DNA of 64,000 nt from Spongiactinospora sp. TRM90649. Lineage in GTDB: Bacteria > Actinomycetota > Actinomycetes > Streptosporangiales > Streptosporangiaceae. This document shows positions 33,735 through 43,207 of the stretch, one piece after another. The DNA lies in contig NZ_JARLTC010000014.1 of the NCBI RefSeq assembly GCF_029382225.1, forward strand, positions 124,001-188,000, read 5' to 3'. Position 1 is the stretch's first letter; every line of letters starts with the position of its first letter. The notes below the pieces were generated by a model. It made no database searches. It was not told where the DNA came from and worked only from the letters and a program-made list of their open reading frames with translations. Both the position numbers and the translations under genes were made by a program.

Positions 33735-34646
33735 TCAGGGCGGGCTCCACACGTCGAGCACGGCCTTCCCGTTGACCTGGCGGGACAGCAGCGCCCCCGC
33801 CGCCTCCTGGGCGCGTTCCCAGCCGCCGCGCCAGCCGACCTGCGGGTCGAGCTCCCCGGACCCGAGCAGGCCCATCAGGAACGCGAGGTCGGGGCCGAAC
33901 GGCGCGGCGACGGCGAAGCTCTCCAGCCGCCAGGAACGGTGTCCCGCCCGCTGGGCGGAGTCCAGCACGGTCGCGCGCCCCGACGCCTGGCCGATCCACT
34001 GCACCACGCCGCCGTCCTCCAGCCGGGTGAGCGCCTCGGCCAGCAGCGGCCCGCCGACGTTGTCGATCACCGCGTGCAGCGGCCCCGGGACCTTGCCGAC
34101 GACGACCTCGGCCGCGCCGAGGGCGTCGAGGCCCGCGCCGCGCCCGGCCGCGCCGACGGAGGCGACGACGTGGGCCCCGGCGCGGGCGGCGAGCTGCACC
34201 GCGAACCGGCCGACGCCGCCCGAGGCCCCGGTGACCAGGACCCGCCGCCCGAACAGCGGCCCCAGCGCGCGGACGGCCTGTAGCGCGCTGACCCCCGCGA
34301 CCGGTACGGCACTGGCCGCCCCCAGGTCCACGTGGCCGGGTACGGCCGCCAGTTCCCCGACGTCCACGGCGCGCAGCTCGGCCCACGCGCCGGTCCACCC
34401 GAAGGTGGTGACCCGCGTGCCGACCGGCGGGCCCGAGCCGTCGGCGGCGGCACGCTCCACCACCCCCGAGGCGTCCCAGCCGGAGACGTGGCCGGGCGAG
34501 AACCCGCACAGGTCGCGCAGCTCGCCCAGGTTGAAGGAAATCGCGGCGACCCGTACGAGGGCCTGACCGTCGCGTGGCACGGGATCGGGGGCCTCGCCAA
34601 GGCGCAGGCCGTAGGGGGCGCCGGGGTCGTGGACGATCGCTCTCAC
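33735..34646 (-). CDS. Zinc-binding-dehydrogenase family NADPH:quinone-reductase-like protein
   Basis: The 303-residue MDR-superfamily oxidoreductase has an N-terminal GroES-like domain (VRAIVHDPGAPYGLRLGEAPDP; SGWDASGVVERAA) and a Rossmann domain with VTGASGGVGRFAVQLAARAGAHVVASV. The structural- and catalytic-zinc cysteines of alcohol dehydrogenases are missing, which indicates a quinone-oxidoreductase or enone-reductase type. GTG 34646 has CGGAAGGAC 7 nt upstream; the long frame to 34895 overlaps the divergent gene's leader. The substrate is unknown. Confidence 0.9.
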   Translation of the reverse strand: MRAIVHDPGAPYGLRLGEAPDPVPRDGQALVRVAAISFNLGELRDLCGFSPGHVSGWDASGVVERAAADGSGPPVGTRVTTFGWTGAWAELRAVDVGELAAVPGHVDLGAASAVPVAGVSALQAVRALGPLFGRRVLVTGASGGVGRFAVQLAARAGAHVVASVGAAGRGAGLDALGAAEVVVGKVPGPLHAVIDNVGGPLLAEALTRLEDGGVVQWIGQASGRATVLDSAQRAGHRSWRLESFAVAAPFGPDLAFLMGLLGSGELDPQVGWRGGWERAQEAAGALLSRQVNGKAVLDVWSPP

Positions 34647-34861
34647 GTTGCTGTCCTTCCGGTCGGGACCTGCACGGGCAGGCGGCGGACGATCTCGGAG
34701 ACGAGCAGCGGGTGCCCAGAACGTATCCCGAAACTTCCGGCAGTGCAGACCCCGTTCACCGTTCACCCCTTGAGGATGAACTTCCCGCGTCCTCATGGCG
34801 GGTCTACTTGCTGCGTTCCGTGGCGGTCCGATACGTGTTGATCGGTACGAAGGGGGCGCAC

Positions 34862-35845
34862 GTGTTCTGGACTCCTGGCGTGGCGCGCGCGGCACGGCGT
34901 ATCGCGACCGCCGCCGCGTTCGGCGGCGGTGGGCTGACCGCCGTGGGCGCGGTCACCTACGGCCTGCTCGTCGCCGAGGGGCTGCTGGCCCGCAGGCTCG
35001 TCGGCCGGCCGCACGGGGAGCAGGGGCCGCTCGCCAACGCGATCTACGGCGAGGGTCTCGGTGAGCCGATCAGCCTCGTCATGCTGGGCGACTCCACCTC
35101 GGTCGGGCTCGGCCTGACCGATCCGGCGGAGACGCCGGGCGTGATCCTGGCCAACGGGCTGGCGGATGTGGCCGAGCGCCCGGTCCGGCTCACCGTGGCG
35201 GGCATGTCGGGGGCGGAGTCGGTGCACCTGGACGAACAGGTGGACCAGGCGCTCGCGGCGCGGGCCGACGTCGCGGTCATCTTCATCGGGGCCAACGACG
35301 TGACGACGCGGACGCGGCCGGCGATGGCCGTCCGCTACCTGCAGCAGGCGGTGCGGCGGCTGGTGGAGGGCGGCGCGCGGGTGATCGTCGGCACCTGCCC
35401 GGACCTGGGCACCGTGCGGCCGATCGCGCAGCCGCTGCGCTGGATCACCCGGCGCTGGTGCCGGGAGCTGGCGGCGGCGCAGACGGTCGCGGTGGTCGAG
35501 GCGGGCGGGCGGACGGTGGCGTTCGCCGACCTGCTGGGCCCGACATTCGCCACAAACCCTGGCGAAATGTTCGGACCCGATCGATTTCACCCATCTGCCA
35601 GAGGTTACCAACAGGCTGCTTACGCGGTGCTACCGTCTGTATGCACCGCGCTGGGGCTCTGGCCCGAGCCCGAACCTCAGCGCGGGGCGAGATCGAAATC
35701 GATCTACCTAGCGGCGGCCCTGGCCGCGGAGGAGTCAGGCACCGAGGTCACCCGGACCGACGTCACCGGCCGTACGGCCGGACCACAACGGCGCTGGGTC
35801 CGGTTGCTTCGCAGACGGGCGACCGCCCTGCCCGACGACGCCTGA
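34862..35845 (+). CDS. SGNH/GDSL-type hydrolase
   Basis: The 327-residue protein has an N-terminal hydrophobic helix (about 16-42) and an SGNH esterase domain: block I GDSTSVGLG, block III IFIGANDVT (GxND) and block V DRFHPSARGY (Asp and His). It is probably anchored to or passed across the membrane, with the enzyme outside. A charged tail of about 60 residues follows. GTG 34862 has AAGGGGG six nt before; GTG 34835 is an alternative. The acyl substrate is unknown. Confidence 0.88.
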   Translation: MFWTPGVARAARRIATAAAFGGGGLTAVGAVTYGLLVAEGLLARRLVGRPHGEQGPLANAIYGEGLGEPISLVMLGDSTSVGLGLTDPAETPGVILANGLADVAERPVRLTVAGMSGAESVHLDEQVDQALAARADVAVIFIGANDVTTRTRPAMAVRYLQQAVRRLVEGGARVIVGTCPDLGTVRPIAQPLRWITRRWCRELAAAQTVAVVEAGGRTVAFADLLGPTFATNPGEMFGPDRFHPSARGYQQAAYAVLPSVCTALGLWPEPEPQRGARSKSIYLAAALAAEESGTEVTRTDVTGRTAGPQRRWVRLLRRRATALPDDA

Positions 35846-35897
35846 CATCGCTCACGCTCCGCTCCAGGGCCGTCACTCCCCGCGCCCCTAGGAGTGA

Positions 35898-37274
35898 ATG
35901 CACGTGATCCACGCCCGACGAAAGCGACAGGCCGCCGCGATCGCCGGCGTGCTGGCCCTGGCCGGCTGCTCCGGCAGCGACGCCGCCACGCAGGCCGCCC
36001 CGACCTGGCACAACCCGCAGGTGAACTCCGTCAGCCGGGTCTCCACGGCGGGCGGCGTGCTCGCCACCACCTCGCTTCGCCCGGACGGCACCCTGGAGAC
36101 CCTGACCGCGGAACTGGCCACCGGCCGCAGGCTGTGGACCGCCCCGGCCACCATGGCGGGCCGCCTGCCAGGCATGGGCGTGGCCCCGCCCGCCGCCGTC
36201 ACCACCGGCAAGGGGCACACCGTGGTCGCCTCGATCGACCCGCCGGAGAAGCCTGTGCCACCGGGCGCGCAGGGCGCCCGCTGGCACGCCAGGCTCGTGG
36301 CGCGCGACGCCCGCAGCGGGCGGCCGAGCTGGAGCAGGCCCGTCCACTCCGCCTTCGGGCCGCAGCGCTGCGGCCCCTACCTGTGCCTGGCGGAGAACAC
36401 CGCGCTGCCGACGGCCCGCACGGTGATGCTCGACCCGGCGACCGGCCGCACGCTGTGGCGCCTGCCCGGCATCGCCGAGGTGGAGTGGTCCGACGCCTCG
36501 CGGATGGTGCTGCTCAGGCTCGCCCGCGATCCGGTGCTCGAAGCCTACGACCTGAAGACGAGGAAGGTCGTCTGGCAGCAGCCGGTCGAGCAGGCCCTCG
36601 GCGAGGGGGTGGACATGTCGGGCGGCTGGGCGTTCGGCGCCACGCGGCAGGACCTGGTCGGCTATGTCGCGCCGTTCTCCGACACCCGCAGGAAGCGGGT
36701 CTCCACGTTCGGGGTGTTCTCGGTCCGGCTGGAGGACGGCGTGATCAACTGGATGCGCCCCAACGTGGTGCGCGTCTACCCGAGCGGCAGCCCCGGGTTC
36801 GCGCCGGTCGTGCGGCCGGTCGACTACCAGGGCCGCTACGGCGGGTTCGCCCGCCTCGACCCGGACAACGGCCGGGTGCTCGGCCAGATCGGCGTGGGCG
36901 AGGTCCCCGGCACCGGCTGGTGGCTCGCGTTCCCCGCCAGGATGGACCGCATCGGCTTCCTCAAGCACGGCACCGACGGCGCGGTCTACGACCTGGCCTC
37001 CGGCCGTCCGGCCCAGACCGCGGGCCAGAACGCCTGGTCGTTCTGCGTCACCGACCCCAAGCCGCTCCCGCTCAAGGGCCAGCCCGCCGGGTTCTACTCG
37101 GTGGCCGCGCTGTGCGAGTACGACCTCGGCACCGGCAAGCGCCTCACCGGGCAGACGGCGCCGCCCCCGTGGTTCACCGGCAGCCAGGACGGCTGGCGGC
37201 TGTGGCGCGACGAGCGGGGCGGCGTCCACGGCGTCAAGGACGGCGCGGTCGCAGCCCCCGGCATGTACGGCTGA
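35898..37274 (+). CDS. Lipoprotein with PQQ-like beta-propeller features
   Basis: The 458-residue product has a basic start (MHVIHARRKRQ), a short hydrophobic core and lipobox LALAGC. The rest contains recurring short strands of the form ATGRRLW, ATGRTLWRLPG, LKTRKVVWQQP and LGTGKRLTG, as in PQQ/WD-like propellers. A CGPYLCL pair and later Cys residues may make disulfides. ATG 35898 has TAGGAG upstream. It is probably a surface-exposed protein of unknown role. Confidence 0.8.
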   Translation: MHVIHARRKRQAAAIAGVLALAGCSGSDAATQAAPTWHNPQVNSVSRVSTAGGVLATTSLRPDGTLETLTAELATGRRLWTAPATMAGRLPGMGVAPPAAVTTGKGHTVVASIDPPEKPVPPGAQGARWHARLVARDARSGRPSWSRPVHSAFGPQRCGPYLCLAENTALPTARTVMLDPATGRTLWRLPGIAEVEWSDASRMVLLRLARDPVLEAYDLKTRKVVWQQPVEQALGEGVDMSGGWAFGATRQDLVGYVAPFSDTRRKRVSTFGVFSVRLEDGVINWMRPNVVRVYPSGSPGFAPVVRPVDYQGRYGGFARLDPDNGRVLGQIGVGEVPGTGWWLAFPARMDRIGFLKHGTDGAVYDLASGRPAQTAGQNAWSFCVTDPKPLPLKGQPAGFYSVAALCEYDLGTGKRLTGQTAPPPWFTGSQDGWRLWRDERGGVHGVKDGAVAAPGMYG

Positions 37275-37397
37275 CCGCACGTCACGGCACCGCGCCAGTA
37301 CAAAATTCTGTTTTCCCCACCCCCGGCCATGGCCGCCCTCCGCGCGCGGGGTAATGTCCGCAGCGAAGCGCCGAAATCACACCCAGGAGGGCTCCCC

Positions 37398-38615
37398 ATG
37401 CCCGAGGCAGTCATCGTCGCCACCGCGCGCTCGCCGATCGGCCGCGCCGTCAAGGGATCGCTGAAGGACATCCGCCCCGACGACCTGACCGCGCAGATGG
37501 TCCGGGCGGCCCTGGCCAAGGTCCCGGAGCTGGACCCCACCCAGATCGACGACCTGCTGCTAGGCTGCGGCCTGCCCGGCGGCGAGCAGGGCTTCAACAT
37601 GGCCAGGGTGGTGTCCGTCCTGCTGGGCCTCGACGGCGTCCCCGGGGCGACGATCACCCGCTACTGCTCCTCCTCGCTGCAGACCACCCGGATGGCCTTC
37701 CACGCCATCAAGGCGGGCGAGGGTGACGTCTTCGTCTCCGCCGGGGTCGAGTGCGTCTCCCGGTTCGCCAAGGGCAGCTCCGACTCGCTGCCCGACACTC
37801 AGAACCCGATCTTCGACGAGGCCCGGGCCCGCACCGCCGCGCTCGCCGAGGGCGGCCGGACCTGGTCCGACCCGCGCGCCGACGAGCGCGTCCCGGACAT
37901 CTACATCGCGATGGGGCAGACCGCCGAGAACGTCGCCCAGCTCAAGGGCGTCACCCGCCAGGACCAGGACGAGTTCGGCGTCCGCTCGCAGAACCTCGCG
38001 GAGAAGGCGCTGGCCAACGGGTTCTGGGAGAGCGACATCACCCCGGCCACGCTGCCGGACGGCCAGGTCGTCAGCAAGGACGACGGCCCGCGCCCCGGCA
38101 CCACCTACGAGAAGGTGTCCGGGCTCAAGCCGGTCTTCCGCCCCGACGGCACGGTCACCGCGGGCAATTGCTGCGCGCTCAACGACGGCGCGGCGGCGGT
38201 GATCGTGATGAGCGACACCAAGGCCGCCGAGCTGGGCATCACCCCGCTGGCCAGGATCGTCTCCACCGGCGTCACCGGGCTGTCCCCCGAGATCATGGGC
38301 CTGGGGCCGGTCGAGGCCTCCCGTAAGGCCCTGGCCAAGGCCGGGATGTCCATCGGCGACGTCGACCTGGTCGAGATCAACGAGGCGTTCGCGGCCCAGG
38401 TGATCCCGTCGTACCGCGACCTCGGCATCGACCTCGACCGGCTCAACGTGAACGGCGGGGCCATCGCGGTGGGCCACCCGTTCGGCATGACCGGCGCCCG
38501 GCTCACCTCCACCCTGATCAACAGCCTGCGCTTCCACGACAAGTCGATCGGGCTTGAGACCATGTGCGTGGGCGGCGGCCAGGGCATGGCGATGATCCTG
38601 GAGCGGCTCGGCTAA
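37398..38615 (+). CDS. Acetyl-CoA C-acyltransferase (thiolase)
   Basis: The 405-residue enzyme has the acylated Cys in ITRYCSSSLQTT (about residue 90), NEAFAAQ, the His in GGAIAVGHPFGMTGAR and the general-base Cys in ETMCVGGGQGMAM, so all catalytic residues are present. It works in fatty-acid beta-oxidation or acetoacetyl-CoA metabolism. ATG 37398 follows CCAGGAGGG. No acyl-CoA dehydrogenase or hydroxyacyl-CoA dehydrogenase gene is next to it, so the exact pathway is open. Confidence 0.94.
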   Translation: MPEAVIVATARSPIGRAVKGSLKDIRPDDLTAQMVRAALAKVPELDPTQIDDLLLGCGLPGGEQGFNMARVVSVLLGLDGVPGATITRYCSSSLQTTRMAFHAIKAGEGDVFVSAGVECVSRFAKGSSDSLPDTQNPIFDEARARTAALAEGGRTWSDPRADERVPDIYIAMGQTAENVAQLKGVTRQDQDEFGVRSQNLAEKALANGFWESDITPATLPDGQVVSKDDGPRPGTTYEKVSGLKPVFRPDGTVTAGNCCALNDGAAAVIVMSDTKAAELGITPLARIVSTGVTGLSPEIMGLGPVEASRKALAKAGMSIGDVDLVEINEAFAAQVIPSYRDLGIDLDRLNVNGGAIAVGHPFGMTGARLTSTLINSLRFHDKSIGLETMCVGGGQGMAMILERLG

Positions 38616-38651
38616 GCGGTTTTCCGGGCCGGGCACGCGATAATCGTTCGC

Positions 38652-40910
38652 GTGCACGGCCCGCGAAGGCGTTTGGTACTCCAGTTCGGCGCGGTCGGCG
38701 TGGCCGGGGCGGTGGGGGCACTGTTCCCCACGCCGCCCGCGCACACGCCCGACACCTCGTTCACGGTGCTGCGCCGCCGGTGGCGCGAGGTGACGGCGGG
38801 GGCGGCGTTCGACCCCTCGGCCGAGCCGTACCGCACTCGCCTGGCCGAGCTGGGCGCGGTGGCGGCCCGGCACCGCGACACGATGGCCCCGGCCGCGGGC
38901 TCGCTCTGGCCCGACCAGCCGTTCCCCTCGTTCGTGGCCACCCCGGCGCGGCTGCGGGCGATGGCCCGCGCATACGTCCTGCCGGGCACGGGACTGACCG
39001 GTGACGCGGGGCTGGCCGGCGCCGTCGCCCGTGGGATCGGGCACTACCGTGAGCTCGTCTATCCGGCCACGGCCCGCGAGGTCGGCAACTGGTGGCACTG
39101 GCAGATCGGCGTGCCCAGGGCGCTGCTCGACGCGGCCGTCCTGATCGAGCCGCATCTGCCGGAGCCGGAGAGCGCGGCGCTGCGCGATTCGGTCGACCGT
39201 TTCGTCCCGGAACGTCGGCTGGCCCGCTATTCCGGCACCAGCACGGCGGCCAACCGCGTCGATCTGTGCACGGTGACGCTGCTGCGCGCGATGCTGAGGT
39301 CCGACCACGCCAGGGCGGCGCTGGCGGCCTCGGCGCTGGCGCCGGTGTTCCCGCTGGTCGGCGAGGGCGACGGGTTCTACCGCGACGGCTCGTTCATCCA
39401 GCACACCTCGATCCCCTACCAGGGCGCGTACGGCGCGACGCTGCTGTCCGCGCTGGCCACGCTGTTCGCGGTGCTGCGCGGCTCCCCCTGGGAGGTCACC
39501 AGCACGACCGTGTTCGACATGGTGGAGCGCTCGTTCGCCCCGTTCGTGCACGACGGCTTCTGCATGGACCTGGTCAGGGGCCGCAGCGTGGCCAGAGAGC
39601 CGTTCGGCGACCACCGGCGCGGGCGTGAGATCGCCGCCTCGATCCTGCTGCTCGGCGACACCGCCCCGGTCGCCTACCGGGCCCGCTGGCACTCGATGGT
39701 CAAGGGCTGGGCCGGGCGCTCGGCCCACCCGCCCATGCTCGACGCGGCCGAGCGGCACGACCTGGCCTTCCACGGCCGCCTGGCGGCGATCCTGGCCGAC
39801 GACTCGATCCCGGCGGCCGAGGAACCGGTGGGCCACCGGCTGTTCCCGATGAGCGCCCGCGCGGTCCACCGCGAGCCGGGCTGGTGCGCCGCGCTGAGCA
39901 TGGCCTCCGAGTGGATCGGCCACTACGAGTACGGCAACGGCGAGAACCTGCGCGGCTGGCACACCGGCTCCGGAATGCTCTACTGGTGGGCGCGCGGCCA
40001 CGGAGACCAGTACTCCGACTCCTTCTGGAGCACCGTGGACCCTTACCGGCTGCCCGGCACCACGGTCTCCACACGGCGGCTGCCCGACGGCGCGGGCGGC
40101 GCGTGGGGCGACACCCGTCCGGCGGCCCGCTGGGTGGGCGGGGCCACCGACGGCCGCTACGCCACGGCCGGCCAGCACCTGCTCGGGCTGGAGAGCACGC
40201 TTGCGGCCTTCAAGTCATGGGTCTTCCTGGACGACGCGATCGTCTGCCTGGGCGCGGGGATCACCGCCGCCGACAGCGTGCCCGTGGAAACCGTCGTCGA
40301 CAACCGGCGGACCACGGCGGCGCTCACCGTGGACCGCGCGGCCGGGTTCGCCCACCTGGCCGGGCACGGCGGCTACGTGCTGCCCGGCGCGCCCCCGCTG
40401 CGCACGCTGCGTGAGGCGCGCACGGCGTCCGGCGTCACCCGGCGGTACGTCACGCTCTGGCTCGACCACGGCACCGACCCCACCGCGGCCGATTACGTCT
40501 ACCTGCTGCTGCCCGGGGCGAGCCCGGCCGAGACGAGGGCCCGCGCCGCCGACCCGGGCTGGGCGCGCGTGCTGGCCAACTCCGCGGTGTCCCAGGGCGT
40601 GCACGTGCCCTCGCTGGGCGTCACCGCGGTGAACTTCTGGCAGCCGGGGACGGCCGGGCCGCTGACCGCCTCCGCCCCGTGCGCGGTGCTGGTCCGGGAG
40701 CCGGGCGACGGCACGGCCACCGTCACTGTGTCGGATCCGCGCCGGTCGCTCACCGGCCTGACGGTGACCTGGAACCGGCCGGTGGCCGGGGTGACACAGG
40801 CGCATCCGCTGCTCACCCTGGCCACCGCCGGTCCGGCGCTCACGCTCGGCTTCGGCCCGCTGGACGGGCGCGAGGGCGCGTCGCACACCGTGGGCGTGCG
40901 GCTCGCCTGA
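38652..40910 (+). CDS. Family 8 polysaccharide lyase (hyaluronate/chondroitin/xanthan lyase type)
   Basis: A 752-residue exported lyase. The N-terminus has RRR followed by a hydrophobic core, a possible Tat signal. Catalytic residues match PL8: Asn201 (TAANRVD), His251 and Tyr260 (FIQHTSIPYQGAYG); the 50- and 9-residue spacings equal those of hyaluronate lyase. NWWHWQIGVPR forms the aromatic patch and NGENLRGWHTGSGMLYWW is conserved. Helical, central beta and C-terminal domains are all present. It cleaves uronic-acid polysaccharides by beta-elimination; which polymer cannot be read. GTG 38652 is 7 nt after GATAAT (38639-38644), a leaderless pattern. Confidence 0.92.
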   Translation: MHGPRRRLVLQFGAVGVAGAVGALFPTPPAHTPDTSFTVLRRRWREVTAGAAFDPSAEPYRTRLAELGAVAARHRDTMAPAAGSLWPDQPFPSFVATPARLRAMARAYVLPGTGLTGDAGLAGAVARGIGHYRELVYPATAREVGNWWHWQIGVPRALLDAAVLIEPHLPEPESAALRDSVDRFVPERRLARYSGTSTAANRVDLCTVTLLRAMLRSDHARAALAASALAPVFPLVGEGDGFYRDGSFIQHTSIPYQGAYGATLLSALATLFAVLRGSPWEVTSTTVFDMVERSFAPFVHDGFCMDLVRGRSVAREPFGDHRRGREIAASILLLGDTAPVAYRARWHSMVKGWAGRSAHPPMLDAAERHDLAFHGRLAAILADDSIPAAEEPVGHRLFPMSARAVHREPGWCAALSMASEWIGHYEYGNGENLRGWHTGSGMLYWWARGHGDQYSDSFWSTVDPYRLPGTTVSTRRLPDGAGGAWGDTRPAARWVGGATDGRYATAGQHLLGLESTLAAFKSWVFLDDAIVCLGAGITAADSVPVETVVDNRRTTAALTVDRAAGFAHLAGHGGYVLPGAPPLRTLREARTASGVTRRYVTLWLDHGTDPTAADYVYLLLPGASPAETRARAADPGWARVLANSAVSQGVHVPSLGVTAVNFWQPGTAGPLTASAPCAVLVREPGDGTATVTVSDPRRSLTGLTVTWNRPVAGVTQAHPLLTLATAGPALTLGFGPLDGREGASHTVGVRLA

Positions 40911-40913
40911 GGG

Positions 40914-41324
40914 TCACCCGTGGCGGTCGGGCCCGGCCCGGGTCGGCTCGATCCGCACGATCAGCCGCCGGTCGCGCTCCATGGCGGCGCGGTAGTCGTC
41001 CCAGTCGGGGTGCTCGCCGGAGATCCGCCGGTAGTACTCCACCAGCGGCTCCATGGCCTCGGGCAGCGAGATCAGCTCTGCGGTGCCCTCGATCTGCACC
41101 CATTCGCCGAAGAACCCGTCGGTGAACACGCACACCGCGACGTTCGGGTCGCGGCGCAGGTTGCGGGTCTTGGCGGCGGTCTCTCTGGTGCTGATGACGA
41201 TGTAGCCGTCGTCGTCGACGCCGACGGTCACCGGCGACATCTGCGGCCGGCCGTCGGCGTGCCGGGTCAACAGGACTGCACGGTGGTTCGTGCGCACGAA
41301 GGCGCGGGCCTTGTCGAGATCCAT
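40914..41324 (-). CDS. PPOX-class (split-barrel) F420-dependent oxidoreductase
   Basis: The 136-residue protein has the flavin/deazaflavin split barrel: FVRTNHRAVLLTRHADGRPQMSPVTVGVDDDGYIVISTRETAAKTRNLRRDPNVAVCV, then WVQIEGTAELI and a C-terminal IVRIEPTRAGPDRHG. The sequence fits the actinobacterial FDOR-B group (PPOX class F420-dependent), where TRxTAKTRNLRRDP contacts the cofactor phosphate. The substrate is unknown. It is convergent with the PL8 gene and separated by 3 nt. Confidence 0.88.
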   Translation of the reverse strand: MDLDKARAFVRTNHRAVLLTRHADGRPQMSPVTVGVDDDGYIVISTRETAAKTRNLRRDPNVAVCVFTDGFFGEWVQIEGTAELISLPEAMEPLVEYYRRISGEHPDWDDYRAAMERDRRLIVRIEPTRAGPDRHG

Positions 41325-41425
41325 GACCTCATCATGCCCTGTGCCGGGCGGAGATCTCCGGACCTATGGATCTTCGGACACGCGGACGCCCGCGCCGCTA
41401 CGAGGGGCGCGGGCATCGCGGACGA

Positions 41426-41650
41426 CTACATTCGGTGACGGCGGTGCCGCTCGTGTTCACGCACGATCGCGGCGGCATAGCCGTGGGACAGCCCGTGCTC
41501 GTCGGCGAGCCAGTTGGCGCGCTCCTCGCAGCGCAGGAAAGCCGGGCCGTTGTCGATGGCTTGGAACCACTCTGGGAGTTCGCGTCCGGTTATTGTGGCA
41601 ACCCTGGCGATCAGCTTGTTCTGCATCTCCGGTGAGTGGTTCAGCGACAT
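41426..41650 (-). CDS. DUF4287 protein, 74 aa
   Basis: The short product MSLNHSPEMQNKLIARVATITGR... followed by ERANWLADEHGLSHGYAAAIVREHE matches the DUF4287 pattern of a helical domain ending in GLGHGxAxAI. ATG 41650 follows GGAGGTGCCC, a clear ribosome site; the open frame continues upstream to 41740 without one. It has a single Cys. Function unknown. A gap of 212 nt separates it from the BI-1 gene upstream on the same strand. Confidence 0.8.
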   Translation of the reverse strand: MSLNHSPEMQNKLIARVATITGRELPEWFQAIDNGPAFLRCEERANWLADEHGLSHGYAAAIVREHERHRRHRM

Positions 41651-41785
41651 GGGCACCTCCACGGATGAGCTCCTTTGCTCGACACTGCAACATGCTGGCG
41701 TAAATGGCAAGACCGGAAACACATGTCTTCGGCCGACCAACGTAGATCATTCGTGAGCCGGCCATGATCCCCCGGCAATGCGGAA

Positions 41786-41805
41786 GGCCCCGCCGAAGCG
41801 GGGCC
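41786..41805 (-). terminator. Hairpin after the Bax-inhibitor-1 gene
   Basis: A perfect 8-bp stem GGCCCCGC / GCGGGGCC closed by a CGAA tetraloop lies 57 nt after the end of the BI-1 gene. No U tract follows, as usual in this genome. Confidence 0.7.
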
Positions 41806-41862
41806 CACCTCGCACGTCGCCTGTCGTCACGGCCTCGCGGCCGTGTGCCGAGGAACCTGCGA

Positions 41863-42642
41863 TCAGTCGCTGGAGAAGTAGCTGATGAAGCGGAGCACCT
41901 CCAGGTAGATCCACACCAGGCTCAGGGTGAGACCGAAGGCGCACTGCCAGGCGAACTTCTCCGGCGCGCCCATGCGCACCGCCTGCTCGATCGAGTCGAA
42001 GTCGAGCAGCAGGAAGAAGCAGCCGAGCAGGATCATCGCGATGCTGAAGATCCAGCCGAGCGGGCTGTCGGTGCGGATGCCGAGGCCGCCGTCCACGAAG
42101 AAGCCCAGGATCAGGTTGACCAGCATGAGGCCGAGCGCCGCGATGGCGGCGGCGGCCACGTAGCGGACCAGCTTGGGAGTGACCCTGACGATCTTCAGCG
42201 AGTGCACGGCCAGCACCGCGCCGAACGCGAAGGCCGTGCCGAGCACCGCCTGCAGGACGATGCCGTTGAAGGCCGTCTCGTAGGCGTGGCTGAGGGCGCC
42301 GACGAACACGCCGTAGAAGAGTGCGTAGCCGAGGATCAGCGCCGGGTTGGTGCTCTGCTTGAACGAGGCGATCAGGCCGAGCACCACGCCGATGAGCGCG
42401 CACGCGACGGCGATGCCGAGCGGCACGTTGAGCACCCACGCGACCGCGCCCGAGACCACGAGCGTGCCGAGGGTCATGAACCCGCGGACGACGACGTCGT
42501 CGATGGTCATCGGCCGGTGCGCGGGCGGAGCGTACGACGGGGCGTCGTACATGCCCTGGAGCTGGTCAGGCGTGGGTGTCGGCCCGCCCCACGCCTGGGA
42601 CGCTTGTCGTTTCCGGCTGAAGACCGGGTTCTTGCTCTCCAT
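41863..42642 (-). CDS. Bax inhibitor-1/YccA family membrane protein
   Basis: The 259-residue protein has a hydrophilic start with the tail motif SQAWGGPTPTPDQLQGMYDAPSYAPP, then seven hydrophobic helices, ending FDSIEQAVRMGAPEKFAWQCAFGLTLSLVWIYLEVLRFISY. That ending is typical of the actinobacterial BI-1 group. The family acts as pH-sensitive calcium leak channels in other bacteria; the role here is unknown. ATG 42642 is chosen because GGAGG lies 6-7 nt before it. Confidence 0.92.
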   Translation of the reverse strand: MESKNPVFSRKRQASQAWGGPTPTPDQLQGMYDAPSYAPPAHRPMTIDDVVVRGFMTLGTLVVSGAVAWVLNVPLGIAVACALIGVVLGLIASFKQSTNPALILGYALFYGVFVGALSHAYETAFNGIVLQAVLGTAFAFGAVLAVHSLKIVRVTPKLVRYVAAAAIAALGLMLVNLILGFFVDGGLGIRTDSPLGWIFSIAMILLGCFFLLLDFDSIEQAVRMGAPEKFAWQCAFGLTLSLVWIYLEVLRFISYFSSD

Positions 42643-43207
42643 CGCTTCCTCCACGCTGCGGCCGCTACGCGATCAGGTTAGTAGATCACGCATCTGAGGG
42701 CCCTATCGAGCGATATCTGACTTCAGTTGTGGACCTGACGCAAGCCCCCGCGGCCTGCGTCGCCGCGCGCGGCACCCCGGCATGTCATGCCGGGGCGCTC
42801 AGATCAACGTGTCAGGACGGCTGTCGGTTCCCGGACCGCGTATGAAGTTTCACCACGTTGCGGGCCACGCGGTGCCCCGTGCCGGGCTCGTCGGCTTACG
42901 TCGCATACGTCACTCACGTCACCGAGGGCGACCGGACCACCCCTTCTCGCCCGTTGTCCGATTAGCACAGAGAGCCGTCGGCGGGGAATCGAATTGATGA
43001 ACTACCGGGATCCCAAACAGCGCGGCCGGGCCGGAAAGGAGACCCGTTTACCTGGGCCGATGTATTTCCGCGACCGGCGGTATACGTTCCGCGACGACCG
43101 GGAGTATGGCTTCGCTGTCGGAAAGTCTGCGCGGCACCGTCGCAGAACTACCGCGGTTACCTGCGAAAGCGCACGTCAGCGGTGTTTCTTTGACGGTTCG
43201 ACAGAGG
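42643..43207. other. 565-nt intergenic region without a supported gene
   Basis: Lower-GC than its neighbours in places. It holds a perfect hairpin CCCCGGCA-TGTCA-TGCCGGGG (42775-42795). An open plus-strand frame from ATG 42997 runs into the antisense of the tRNA and is not accepted as a gene. Otherwise I see only the upstream region of the BI-1 gene. Confidence 0.6.
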